IMG/VR virus record: IMGVR_UViG_3300027754_000039
Location: 62,001-126,000 of that record
Length of the DNA: 64,000 nucleotides
Source: a virus
Direction: 5' to 3' (one strand)
This document shows positions 9,687-17,362 of this stretch, piece after piece (the first letter of the stretch is position 1; each line of letters begins with the position of its first letter). Below the pieces are notes generated by a model, which saw nothing but the letters and a program-made list of their open reading frames with translations, was not told the origin of the DNA and searched no databases. The translations under genes were made by a program, and so were the position numbers.

Positions 9687-10476
9687 AACTATAATTCAAT
9701 GGCATATCAGGTGCTACTTCTTTAATTTGTCCACGAAGTATTCTAGAGTCAGTAGCAAACAATTCATTATCAACAAAGTTATTAATATAGTCTTGAGTGG
9801 TGTTCTCATCAACTGATACTATTAATCGTTTCAATCTGGTAGTTAATTCTGTATCGACAGTGTCTTTCTTAGCTGTCTTTTTCATAGCTGTTAATTGTTT
9901 GTCAATTTCATTATCAATACCTTGAGTTAAAAGTTGAAATATAACTTTTCTTTTAGTAGCTGGCAATTCAATTTCAAAACGATTAGGCGCTATCATTTTA
10001 GCTAGTCCATCTACAGTAACTTCTTTAGGAGTTAATGTCGTTAAATCAATAACATGATCTGACGAACGTTCACAACTTGGGCAAGACATACTAAATTCAT
10101 AGTCTTTACCATATCCTAAAACTCTAGCTGCAACCATAATAGCATTTTTGTCTCCTACTACAATATCATTGTAATTAATAGGTGATATTATCATTGATTG
10201 AAATAACTTATCCAAAACAATTCCTTGACGAATTAAATTTTGAGAAGTTAAAATATCTTCTTCACGAGCAGTCATGTATTTCATTTCTATCTTACCCGAT
10301 GCTAATGGATGACCTTCAGGATATAATACTCCTTTAGAAGGCAAATCTATAACCTCTGTTGGGAAGTTAGTTTTTTTGATTTCTTGCTGCTTGTAGTTTT
10401 GAAGAGCTAATTGTTTAATTTGCTCATCGGACATTTCCATGTCCTTTTTAGGGTAATTGTCGTTAACCGTTGCCAT
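9610..10476 (-). CDS. T4 gp26-like baseplate hub/tail assembly chaperone
   Basis: The product is 288 residues. It has an N-terminal helical region, then EVIDLPSKGVLYPEGHPL, a phrase typical of the gp26-like family in T4-like phages. Two zinc-ribbon halves follow: CPSC near residue 130 and CPHCGHEAEEEFPI near the C-terminus. The protein ends in FFWPGA at 9610. A T7 run precedes the last codons and the next frame continues with plausible protein, see the separate entry at 9390-9686. An ATATTTAT element lies 22 nt upstream of the ATG. Members act in assembling the central baseplate hub; the exact role here is inferred. Confidence 0.65.
   Translation of the reverse strand: MATVNDNYPKKDMEMSDEQIKQLALQNYKQQEIKKTNFPTEVIDLPSKGVLYPEGHPLASGKIEMKYMTAREEDILTSQNLIRQGIVLDKLFQSMIISPINYNDIVVGDKNAIMVAARVLGYGKDYEFSMSCPSCERSSDHVIDLTTLTPKEVTVDGLAKMIAPNRFEIELPATKRKVIFQLLTQGIDNEIDKQLTAMKKTAKKDTVDTELTTRLKRLIVSVDENTTQDYINNFVDNELFATDSRILRGQIKEVAPDMPLNYSFECPHCGHEAEEEFPITTQFFWPGA
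9624..9630 (-). other. candidate slippage site (T7) in tail chaperone
   Basis: The coding strand reads CAGTTTTTTTGG with frame-0 codons CAG TTT TTT TGG. A loss of one T or a +1/-2 shift leads into the 9390-9686 frame. Frame 0 stops 12 nt later at 9610-9612. Confidence 0.5.
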
Positions 10477-10498
10477 AAACTATATTATTTAATTTATT

Positions 10499-10506
10499 AT
10501 AAATAT
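10499..10506 (-). promoter_or_regulatory. ATATTTAT element, 22 nt before the 10476 start
   Basis: The coding strand reads ACATATTTATAATAAA. It is upstream of the gp26-like gene and downstream of the small 74-residue gene's stop. Confidence 0.5.
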
Positions 10507-10547
10507 GTAATCAGTAAAAAAACTCTTATTGCTAAGAGCTTACTTAA

Positions 10548-10772
10548 TTATTTTTTATCTAAAGTAGGTTTAAGTTCTCGTGTTAAAGTACTTAAAGCTT
10601 TTTTAGCATTTGAAGACATTGAGCTATATAATTTTGATTTTTGTATGCCGGTCCAATCAGCTATACCTTGCAAAATAGAATCTTCAATTCCTTCATAGGT
10701 ATGATCTAATTCTTCTTTAAGCGACTTTTTAATTTCTTGACGAATTAAATTTTGCAATTCTGATTGTTTCAT
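10548..10772 (-). CDS. small protein with head-targeting-like N-terminus
   Basis: The product is 74 residues. It begins with an amphipathic helix ending in EIKKSLKE followed by E, similar to the L-x-E prohead-protease sites seen on other proteins here. The remainder is helical, with a conserved-looking GIADWTGIQKSKL segment. Its own ATATTTAT element lies 13 nt upstream. It stands between a homing endonuclease gene and the tail chaperone gene. I do not recognise the family. A head-internal role is suggested only by the N-terminus, and the tail-gene setting argues against it. Confidence 0.55.
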   Translation of the reverse strand: MKQSELQNLIRQEIKKSLKEELDHTYEGIEDSILQGIADWTGIQKSKLYSSMSSNAKKALSTLTRELKPTLDKK

Positions 10773-10785
10773 TATATACTTTATT

Positions 10786-10793
10786 ATAAATAT
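10786..10793 (-). promoter_or_regulatory. ATATTTAT element, 13 nt before the 10772 start
   Basis: The coding strand reads AGATATTTATAATAAAG and then the ATG. It immediately follows the stop of the homing endonuclease gene at 10795, overlapping the TAA by position. Confidence 0.5.
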
Positions 10794-10794
10794 C

Positions 10795-11655
10795 TTATTT
10801 AATAATTTCCATTAAATTTTTAACTACGTCAAATCGATTAGTTTTAATGTCATGTTCCCAAAAGCGTAAAAGCTGATATCCATTATCTAATGCAATTTTA
10901 TTTTTAGTTAGATCATGCTCAATAGTATGCTTTTGTGATTCATATACGGGTTGTATATTTAATGTTGGATTGCAGTGCCACCAATCTCCGTCAACTTCTA
11001 TTAATATGTTTTTATCTGGAATATAGAAATCATAATTATATCCATTAACTGTATACTGAAATATATACGAAACTCCTAAGCCATTTAGAATAGCTTGAAA
11101 TTCTTTTTCTAACTTAGTTTCATTTTTAATTAAATGAGTGCTCATATACTTAGACCTTCGAACTCTCTGAGCATCTCGATTTTCTTGATTACTCCAATAT
11201 TTTTGTCTATCAGTCTTAATCTTTGCAATATGCTCTGGCGATTTCTTTTTGCCTTTTAATCCGTCTGATATTTTCTTTCTGCGTTCTGAATTTTGTGCTG
11301 CTTCTACACAAGCTTTCATTTGCACATCCGTTTTAGATACTCCTTTATTCCATTGAATTCGTTCTCCAGAAGCAAATTGGTCTCTGCGAGTTTCTGCTGA
11401 TTTTTCTAGTCCTTTTTCGGAATAAAATCCTCCATTTATTCTTGCTGCATGTCCTCTAATATAATCTCCAAATCTACCTCCTTGAAAATTTAGTTTTTCC
11501 ATACAGCCACATTTACATAAAGGCCACTCTCCGTTTAAATTAAAATTTACATAGGTTTGAGCTCCAGATATTTTATGTATTCTAGAATTATGAGTTTGAA
11601 GACTTTTAAGACTATTAAAGTCTTTATTACATTGATTACAATTAAATTTTGTCAT
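10795..11655 (-). CDS. homing endonuclease, zinc finger + NUMOD3 + Vsr-like nuclease
   Basis: The product is 286 residues. Domains in order are: a C2H2 zinc finger (C6, C9, H22, H27); a second Cys cluster (CKCGC near residue 48-52); a NUMOD3-type DNA-binding motif near 128-146 (KKISDGLKGKKKSPEHIAKI); and a Vsr-like PD-(D/E)XK domain from about residue 180 with NYDFYIPDKNILIEVDGDWW, H and a final GYQLLRFWEHDI. This layout is typical of free-standing EDxHD homing endonucleases. The gene lies in the tail-tube/chaperone interval on the same strand as the structural genes. It has its own hairpin and ATATTTAT leader. It is probably a mobile gene with no structural function. The target is presumably tail-tube DNA in relatives lacking it (inference). 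Confidence 0.85.
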   Translation of the reverse strand: MTKFNCNQCNKDFNSLKSLQTHNSRIHKISGAQTYVNFNLNGEWPLCKCGCMEKLNFQGGRFGDYIRGHAARINGGFYSEKGLEKSAETRRDQFASGERIQWNKGVSKTDVQMKACVEAAQNSERRKKISDGLKGKKKSPEHIAKIKTDRQKYWSNQENRDAQRVRRSKYMSTHLIKNETKLEKEFQAILNGLGVSYIFQYTVNGYNYDFYIPDKNILIEVDGDWWHCNPTLNIQPVYESQKHTIEHDLTKNKIALDNGYQLLRFWEHDIKTNRFDVVKNLMEIIK

Positions 11656-11660
11656 AAAAA

Positions 11661-11690
11661 AATTCCTTATATAAATAAATATAAGGAATT
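11661..11690 (-). terminator. hairpin terminator after tail tube gene, motif in loop
   Basis: An 11-bp perfect stem (11661-11671 with 11680-11690) is followed on the minus strand by a run of T directly ahead of the endonuclease ATG. It lies 52 nt downstream of the tail-tube stop. The ATATTTAT element occupies the loop side. Confidence 0.7.
11675..11682 (-). promoter_or_regulatory. ATATTTAT element, 19 nt before the 11655 start
   Basis: The element lies inside the loop and inner stem of the terminator hairpin at 11661-11690, so a terminator and a candidate promoter for the endonuclease gene share the same bases. Confidence 0.5.
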
Positions 11691-11742
11691 CTTTTGTAAC
11701 TATTAAATTTGATAAAGTATTTTTACAATTATTTGATAAAAA

Positions 11743-12231
11743 TCAAAATTGCAAAATTGCATAATCATATTTCAATGTCAATTGAATATTGATTGCATCT
11801 TCTGTTCCCCAATCAAAGTCACCAAAGTTAGCGTCTCCGATAAATGCACCTTTTAAAGTCCATTCTTCAACTTTATCACCTACAGGTCCTAAAGCATTGA
11901 AAGTAATGTCTTTCTTGTAAAAGTCAGAATAACCATCACGACCAGTTACAGACTCATGAGATAAACGAACCCATTCCATTACAGCTTGAGCTGCTGACGG
12001 AACTACTGGATCATATAAAGTAATAGATACATCGTTCCAACGACCTTTACCTTTTAATTTTCTTTCTACGTTGATATGCTCTATTACCACATCACCGAAA
12101 GCGATTCCAGGACGATTTGTCGCTTTGATTAAGTATGCAGGGATACCTTCAATATACATAATGAAACGGTTTGCTACTTTTGGTTCAAAAGCGGTAAACA
12201 TTATTTCGGTTGGGTCTAATAATTCAGCCAT
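11743..12231 (-). CDS. 19: tail tube protein (gp19)
   Basis: The product is 162 residues, the usual length of T4 gp19. Recognisable are the N-terminal KVANRFIMYIEGIPAYLIKA, the central GRWNDVSITLYDPVVPSAAQ and the C-terminal DWGTEDAINIQLTLKYDYAI, all conserved in tail-tube proteins of T4-like phages. The protein forms the inner tube through which DNA passes. It lies downstream of the sheath gene, as expected, but a plus-strand homing endonuclease gene now separates the two. No ATATTTAT element is seen in the 130 nt upstream of its ATG. The nearest one in its orientation is at 13875, beyond the inserted gene. Confidence 0.93.
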   Translation of the reverse strand: MAELLDPTEIMFTAFEPKVANRFIMYIEGIPAYLIKATNRPGIAFGDVVIEHINVERKLKGKGRWNDVSITLYDPVVPSAAQAVMEWVRLSHESVTGRDGYSDFYKKDITFNALGPVGDKVEEWTLKGAFIGDANFGDFDWGTEDAINIQLTLKYDYAILQF

Positions 12232-12326
12232 TTTATTTTAAATTTAAAGATTAATATTTCTTTCAATAATAACTACCATTTGTATTTATTTTCTTTTAAA
12301 AGTATAATGGTTTGTAAAAGATTTAT

Positions 12327-12334
12327 ATATTTAT
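12327..12334 (+). promoter_or_regulatory. ATATTTAT element in plus orientation, 28 nt before the 12363 start
   Basis: The plus strand reads ATATATTTATTATAGG. It is the only copy associated with a plus-strand gene and points the same way as that gene, which supports a direction-specific function. Confidence 0.5.
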
Positions 12335-12362
12335 TATAGGAATTGAACCCTACGTAGAAAAT

Positions 12363-13805
12363 ATGCCTAGACCTAAACAACAAAGACAATTGAAAAAATG
12401 CAAAATGTGTGATGTGCATTTTGAGCATTTACCATCATGGAATAAACAATATTGCAGTAAAAAATGTGCAAATGCAGACCCCAAAGTTAAACAAAAACAA
12501 CGCGATGCTTTACAACTAATATGGGATGCAAAAGGACATCCTATGACTCACAAAGACATTCAGAAGAAACATAAATTAACAATGACTTTGAAATATGGAG
12601 TTGAGCATGCATTGTGTAGCAATGACATTTTATCTAAATCTAAACAAACTAAATTGAAAAAATATGGAAATGAAAATTTCAATAATTTAGATAAAGTACA
12701 TGCAACTAAATTGAAAAAATATGGAAGTGCTACTTACAACGGTCCGGTGAAACGAATGATAACTAAATACAATGACATATTAATAAAATGGAAACATGTC
12801 GTTCCTATGTTTACTGAATTAGAGTATAATGGAGTTGATAATACTCAATATTCATTTCAGTGCAATGAATGCTTTAATGTTTTTCATTCATCAATTGACA
12901 ATGGCATTATTCCAATATGCCGAGTATGTATTCCTACTCAAGCAGTAACTCAATCAAAAGGAGAAAAAGAATTAATAGAGTATATACGATCTCTAGCCCC
13001 TAACTGCGTAATTATTGAAAATGATCGTACAATATTATCAGGAAAAGAATTAGATATTGTGCTACCTGAATATAATATAGCTATTGAGTATAATGGATTG
13101 TATTGGCATTCAGAAAGTAAATTAAATAGCAAAAAATATCATTTAAACAAGACTAAACAGTCTATATCCGCAGGTTATTCATTGATACATATATTTGACT
13201 ATCAATGGCATCAAAAGCAAGACATTGTTAAATCAATTATATCTACCAAGCTTAAGTGTAATACTACTATCCCGGCAAGAAAATGTGTCGTTAAAGAAAT
13301 TAAATCAAAAGTTAAAAATGATTTTTTAAATAAAACTCATTTACAGGGTTCGTGTAATTCCAGAGTGAATTTAGGATTGTATTACAATGACAATTTAGTT
13401 GCTGTATGTACTTTAGGAAGAGCTCGTTATACTAAACAATATGAGTGGGAGCTTATAAGATTTGCTTCAGAATTGAATTGCACCATAGTTGGTGGCTTTT
13501 CTAAATTACTATCGTATTTTATTAAAACGTATAATCCAAAAAATATATTTACTTATTGCGATAGGGCAATAAGCAATGGAAATGCCTATTTTAAAAGTAA
13601 TTTTAAATTAATAGGCGTTACTTCATCTAATTATTTTTACTTTAAAGGAGCTAATGTATACTCACGGGAGCTATTTCAAAAACATAAATTACAAAGTAAA
13701 ATTGCAATATTTGATAATACAATAACTGAGTATGAAAATATGTTGATTAATGGATATGATCGGTATTGGGACTGTGGTAATTATAAATTTTTATATACTC
13801 CTTAA
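12363..13805 (+). CDS. homing endonuclease with Vsr-like (EDxHD) domain, opposite strand
   Basis: The product is 480 residues and the only convincing plus-strand gene in the window. The N-terminus has a treble-clef-type zinc finger (KKCKMC...QYCSKKC, residues 13-38). Repeated LKKYG segments (TMTLKYGVEHALC, TKLKKYGNENFNN, TKLKKYGSATYNG) are DNA-binding repeats common in phage homing endonucleases. A second Cys cluster is near residues 165-195. The nuclease core reads GEKELIEYIRSL, then GKELDIVLPEYNIAIEYNGL and YWHSE, the Vsr-like EDxHD family. A C-terminal region of about 190 residues (VNLGLYYNDNLVAVCTLG, FTYCDRAISNGNAYFKS) is also found in such proteins. It interrupts the sheath-tube gene pair. 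Confidence 0.85.
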   Translation: MPRPKQQRQLKKCKMCDVHFEHLPSWNKQYCSKKCANADPKVKQKQRDALQLIWDAKGHPMTHKDIQKKHKLTMTLKYGVEHALCSNDILSKSKQTKLKKYGNENFNNLDKVHATKLKKYGSATYNGPVKRMITKYNDILIKWKHVVPMFTELEYNGVDNTQYSFQCNECFNVFHSSIDNGIIPICRVCIPTQAVTQSKGEKELIEYIRSLAPNCVIIENDRTILSGKELDIVLPEYNIAIEYNGLYWHSESKLNSKKYHLNKTKQSISAGYSLIHIFDYQWHQKQDIVKSIISTKLKCNTTIPARKCVVKEIKSKVKNDFLNKTHLQGSCNSRVNLGLYYNDNLVAVCTLGRARYTKQYEWELIRFASELNCTIVGGFSKLLSYFIKTYNPKNIFTYCDRAISNGNAYFKSNFKLIGVTSSNYFYFKGANVYSRELFQKHKLQSKIAIFDNTITEYENMLINGYDRYWDCGNYKFLYTP

Positions 13806-13874
13806 AAGTTATCAATTATATTGGCAGTAACACCTACACACATCAACGTATTCAGTCAATCTATTTGTTTTAAT

Positions 13875-13882
13875 ATAAATAT
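13875..13882 (-). promoter_or_regulatory. orphan ATATTTAT element in minus orientation
   Basis: It follows the sheath terminator on the minus strand, but the next minus-strand start (tail tube, 12231) is 1.6 kb away beyond the inserted endonuclease gene. It is probably the original tail-tube element, displaced by the insertion. Confidence 0.4.
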
Positions 13883-13903
13883 ATACTATCGTAAAACCAA
13901 AAG

Positions 13904-13929
13904 AAAAGCCCCAATTTCTTGAGGCTTTT
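13904..13929. terminator. hairpin between convergent endonuclease and sheath genes
   Basis: A 7-bp stem, AAAAGCC/GGCTTTT, has further T on both outer sides, so it could stop transcription from both directions. It lies between the plus-strand stop at 13805 and the sheath stop at 13947. Confidence 0.65.
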
Positions 13930-13946
13930 TCTATAAAAATAATTTA

Positions 13947-16391
13947 TTACGCTCCTGGGAATGCAGCGCCTGTCGGTAAAATGTTGAAGTCAATAATAAT
14001 GAATTCAGCGGTCTTGGCAGGTTGCAAAAAGATTTGACCATACATAATGTTACGATCAATTACATCTGGAGTGTTATTTGACTCATCCATTACAACACGG
14101 AAAGAATATAAACCTTGACGTTGTTGTACTGATTCTAAATATGGATTACAAATATTTAAGAAACGGTTACGAGTTGCAGCGGTATTTTGTTCAAATACTA
14201 AATACTTAGTTGCTGATGCAATGTATTTCTTAACTGCAATTAATAAACGTCTTACATTGATTCTATCCAAAGCAGACGGCTTAGCTTGAAGTGTTTTCTG
14301 ACCCCATACACAAACACCTTGACCAGGGAAAGTAGCAATAGGATTAACACGGCCTTCATATAATTCATCTCTTTCAGCGTGAGTTAAACGAGTATAAGCG
14401 TCTATTACAGAAGTTAAACCACCACGATTTAAACCTGCAGGTGCATACCATTCAGCAGCTACCCTATCATTAAATGCTAACACACCCGGAATAACAACAC
14501 TTGGTGGAACCCATACTGGCTTATTAATACCAGCGTCTAGGATTTTAACCCATGGATAGTAAGTAGCAGCATAATTGTTATCAAAAGTGTCTACCTCTCC
14601 TGTTACAGTTGCAATATTAGCAGTTAAACCTGCAGCGTCAAATACAAAGAAAGTATCTCCTCTGTCTAAACACATATTAGCAGCGTAGTCAATTACGGCT
14701 GAGTGATATTGCTGAATAACACCTGGAAGAATTAACATATTAATATCTAATTCGTCAGGATTGGAAACAGCATCAATAGCATTTTTATACACTGAATAAT
14801 CTTTGGCTGTATTAGAACGCAAATCATATCCTTGAGTATTTGCAGCTACGATATCAGCTCCTACTAAAATTCTACGATTAGGCTGAACACCATCTGCACC
14901 TCCTTGAAAAGGAACAATAAATTTACGAGAATCAATTACGGTATTAGTCGTTAAGTCAATTGAACCAGAATAAGGTGCAGCTGCTGTTGGGTAGCTTGCT
15001 CCAGCTTCTTGATTGAAATTGGTTAATAAGAAATTAGCATTGGATCCTGTAGTTGCGCTTGTCTTAGGAGTTGGTTTTAAATAATTAATATTATCTGTTC
15101 CAGCAAAATCATAATCAAATCCAAAGAATTTACGTTTATTGTAAGTACCATTTATAGTCTGAGCAGCTACGAAGCTAGCAGTTGGTACATTTGTAAATGC
15201 TGAAGGAGTTGGATTATATAAAGCAGCAAATCCGAAAGGAACTAACTCTACAGAATAAACACCTTTAGATACGTTGTCGTCGACTTCTACATACACGTAT
15301 TTAGATTTACTTGGATAATCGCCATTAGCTATAACCTTTCCAGATTCAAAAGTTAAATAACGGTCACCAATTACTCTAGAAATGAATCTAGTTGAATTAG
15401 GGTCTAAATTTACATTGTCAAAAGATTCTAATACATTAGCACGAACATCTGAATCTTGAGTGCTATATGGAGAGCCTACTGCTGTTAATTTAGTTTGATC
15501 AACTGCACGAATAGTTACGGTAAATGATCCATATTCTGAACCTGCTACTGTACCTGCTGCTTTGATGTTTGAAATTGCAACTTTAGTTTCATAATTAGCG
15601 TGAACTCCGTCAGCGTGTGTATGAAGTTTAAATAGATTTTGACTTACTCCATTTACTTTTTGTGAAATGATATATGGAGTTTGAGCTTCTAAATAAGCAT
15701 CAGAGAAATTAAATGAACCTGATTGCAATGTTATTGTACAAGCCGGGTCAGCTGCTAGCGAAGCAGATGCTGCTGTTCCAAAGAATGTATATAAATAAGC
15801 CGGAGTGGATGATACATTAGCTTGCTTACTAAATACCTTAGACATATAGTTTGCGCTTAAGCTAGACAATGAAGCGCTATAAATAGCACTTGAAGGTCCT
15901 TTTGCATTAGGGAATGCAGCGGTGTCTACTGTATAAGATCCTGAAATTTGAATTACAAACGATCCACTAGTATTAGCGGTTACTACTGATTGATGAAACA
16001 AGTTTGTCGTTGCATCATAAAATGCATCTGTTTCAGATAACACTTGAGAAGGGTGAAGTAAAGCAATTTGTCTACTTCCGAACGATCCTGTAGCTACTAC
16101 TGCAATTGGATTAGCTAAGCTATATCCGTCATCATGTAATGTTCGAACAACTGTTAATTGTCCTGAATTGTTTAAATACTCCTTAGCGGTGTAAGGTAAG
16201 TATAAGTTTGGATTTGTGTCTCCGAAAATTTGCACAAACTCTCCATAGGATGTTACTGAAATTGGCACCATTGCCGGTCCTTTAATTGTCGGACCAATAA
16301 ATGCTGCGCCAATATTGGCAATACCTTGAGGTAAGAAAGACAAATCTTTTTCTTCAGTAAACACACCGGGGCTAACGATTTTTTCTGCCAT
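13947..16391 (-). CDS. 18: tail sheath protein (gp18)
   Basis: The product is 814 residues, longer than T4 gp18 (659). The N-terminus IVSPGVFTEEKDLSFLPQGI and GAAFIGPTIKGPAMVPI is the classic sheath start. The C-terminal third carries the conserved sheath fold: ERDELYEGRVNPIATFPGQG, VWGQKTLQAKPSALDRINVR, then RLLIAVKKYI and the final TAEFIIIDFNILPTGAAF. The extra length is in the middle (about residues 150-450), a Ser/Thr/Ala-rich insertion that would form outward-facing domains. The sheath contracts on infection. An ATATTTAT element lies 43 nt upstream and a strong terminator follows. Confidence 0.95.
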   Translation of the reverse strand: MAEKIVSPGVFTEEKDLSFLPQGIANIGAAFIGPTIKGPAMVPISVTSYGEFVQIFGDTNPNLYLPYTAKEYLNNSGQLTVVRTLHDDGYSLANPIAVVATGSFGSRQIALLHPSQVLSETDAFYDATTNLFHQSVVTANTSGSFVIQISGSYTVDTAAFPNAKGPSSAIYSASLSSLSANYMSKVFSKQANVSSTPAYLYTFFGTAASASLAADPACTITLQSGSFNFSDAYLEAQTPYIISQKVNGVSQNLFKLHTHADGVHANYETKVAISNIKAAGTVAGSEYGSFTVTIRAVDQTKLTAVGSPYSTQDSDVRANVLESFDNVNLDPNSTRFISRVIGDRYLTFESGKVIANGDYPSKSKYVYVEVDDNVSKGVYSVELVPFGFAALYNPTPSAFTNVPTASFVAAQTINGTYNKRKFFGFDYDFAGTDNINYLKPTPKTSATTGSNANFLLTNFNQEAGASYPTAAAPYSGSIDLTTNTVIDSRKFIVPFQGGADGVQPNRRILVGADIVAANTQGYDLRSNTAKDYSVYKNAIDAVSNPDELDINMLILPGVIQQYHSAVIDYAANMCLDRGDTFFVFDAAGLTANIATVTGEVDTFDNNYAATYYPWVKILDAGINKPVWVPPSVVIPGVLAFNDRVAAEWYAPAGLNRGGLTSVIDAYTRLTHAERDELYEGRVNPIATFPGQGVCVWGQKTLQAKPSALDRINVRRLLIAVKKYIASATKYLVFEQNTAATRNRFLNICNPYLESVQQRQGLYSFRVVMDESNNTPDVIDRNIMYGQIFLQPAKTAEFIIIDFNILPTGAAFPGA

Positions 16392-16434
16392 TGTAATTTA
16401 TGATTAATTGATTGTTAAAGATTTTTATCTACTT

Positions 16435-16442
16435 ATAAATAT
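16435..16442 (-). promoter_or_regulatory. ATATTTAT element, 43 nt before the sheath start
   Basis: The coding strand reads CATATTTATAAGTAG. It lies between the stop of the 91-residue gene (16455) and the sheath ATG. Confidence 0.45.
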
Positions 16443-16454
16443 GATTTAGTTGAC

Positions 16455-16730
16455 TCAAACAGATGGCGTAAACTCACCAGTTTCAATGTTAATTTCACCT
16501 TGGCCATATTTTTTAGTAACATCTTCTGCAAATTTAATTTCTTCTGTTTGAATAGTTAAATAATCATTTGAAAATGTTTGCTCTAACTGAGCTAAACGAT
16601 TAACTTGAGAATTTAATAGAATTTGTTCTATTTTTAACTGACCTAATTTAGCTGTGATATCAGCATATTTGGTTTGAAGACTATTGATAGCCTGAATCTC
16701 TTCTGGAGATATTTTGATTGGATTTGCCAT
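16455..16730 (-). CDS. small coiled-coil tail-region protein
   Basis: The product is 91 residues and helical, with a heptad-like centre (KYADITAKLGQLKIEQILL). It ends KKYGQGEINIETGEFTPSV. The 'KYG.G.(I/L)(N/D)..tGef.P' ending recurs in small proteins of T4-like environmental phages next to tail genes. The start codon follows a long AT tract. It lies directly ahead of the sheath gene. Function is unknown; a tail or scaffold-type structural partner is an inference from position. Confidence 0.65.
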   Translation of the reverse strand: MANPIKISPEEIQAINSLQTKYADITAKLGQLKIEQILLNSQVNRLAQLEQTFSNDYLTIQTEEIKFAEDVTKKYGQGEINIETGEFTPSV

Positions 16731-16830
16731 AACTAATTTATATTATTATTATATATTATATATTATATATTATAATTAATATTATTTATTAATATATTAT
16801 ATATTTAATATAATTATAGTATAACCATTT
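16731..16830. other. very AT-rich tract with TATATTA repeats
   Basis: About 100 bases are almost pure A/T, with repeated TATATTA and ATTAT units and only three G or C bases near one end. It precedes the 91-residue gene. It could be a promoter region, an easily melted site or simply a leader. No exact ATATTTAT copy is present in it on the minus strand. Confidence 0.4.
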
Positions 16831-16863
16831 CAAACATTGACTATGACTGAAAAATTTATTGTT

Positions 16864-16968
16864 CTAAACCAATCTTCTCCTGACAGAATAGGTTGTACCT
16901 TCCCATTGAACATATGTTTTTTGTTCATCAACTAATTTTCTAACTGGTTGTATTAAAGTTTCTAGCAC
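16864..16968 (-). CDS. 34-residue C-terminal segment, likely reached by frameshift at A4
   Basis: In the frame next to the 63-residue gene, 34 codons from a GTG at 16968 give a plausible protein end with QPVRKLVDEQKTYVQWEGT and TYSVRRRLV. No ATG precedes it in frame. Skipping one A in the AAAA run at 16972-16975 of the 63-residue gene joins INEELSK directly to EVLETLIQPV without a break. It may be a programmed shift, a decayed or sequencing indel, or a small overlapping gene with a GTG start. Confidence 0.4.
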   Translation of the reverse strand: MLETLIQPVRKLVDEQKTYVQWEGTTYSVRRRLV

Positions 16969-17131
16969 TTCTTTTAGATAATTCCTCGTTAATAAATTTA
17001 ATGTTAGCTTGGTTTTGTTCAATGATTGCTAATGAATCATAAACTATAGCCTTTAATTCAATTATTGAATAGTCTTCAATTGTTTTTTCCGTTGCAACTT
17101 CATTAGCAACTTCTATGTTATCTGGTTTCAT
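16940..17131 (-). CDS. small helical protein of phage operon
   Basis: The product is 63 residues. The core, YSIIELKAIVYDSLAIIEQ, matches a pattern (ELKAxxYDxLxxIEQxQ) that I know from small uncharacterised proteins in Bacteroidota and marine phages. Its start overlaps the stop of the preceding gene (TAATG). An AAAA run near its end could send ribosomes or polymerase into a further 34 codons (see 16864-16968), giving an 88-residue product. No function is recognised. Confidence 0.6.
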   Translation of the reverse strand: MKPDNIEVANEVATEKTIEDYSIIELKAIVYDSLAIIEQNQANIKFINEELSKRSARNFNTTS

Positions 17132-17340
17132 TAGTTTTCAAAGTTTTCAGGAGTTTCAGTCATAACAGCATAGCCTTTTACGCCTTCTGCAATTTCAAAT
17201 TCAAGGATATTACCTACTATAATTGGGTTAATTAAAATGTCAGCTCTTTCAGCTAAGAAAGTTTGTACGTCATCTGTAAGTTGACTGATACCAATATTTG
17301 TTGGGCAGTCAGGTTTGTTAAAATAAATTAGTGTTTTCAT
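17131..17340 (-). CDS. small protein of unknown function
   Basis: The product is 69 residues, counted from the ATG at 17340 (MKTLIYFNKPDCPTNIGI). A longer in-frame version from 17412 is unlikely because it would overlap the end of the fibre gene and start with a sequence lacking protein character. An ATATTTAC variant of the leader element lies 10 nt upstream of the chosen start. It contains a single Cys and no known motif. It is coupled to the next gene by a TAATG overlap. The position after a giant fibre suggests a fibre-associated factor, but this is speculation. Confidence 0.55.
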   Translation of the reverse strand: MKTLIYFNKPDCPTNIGISQLTDDVQTFLAERADILINPIIVGNILEFEIAEGVKGYAVMTETPENFEN

Positions 17341-17362
17341 GTTTTTTTTTGTAAATATAATA

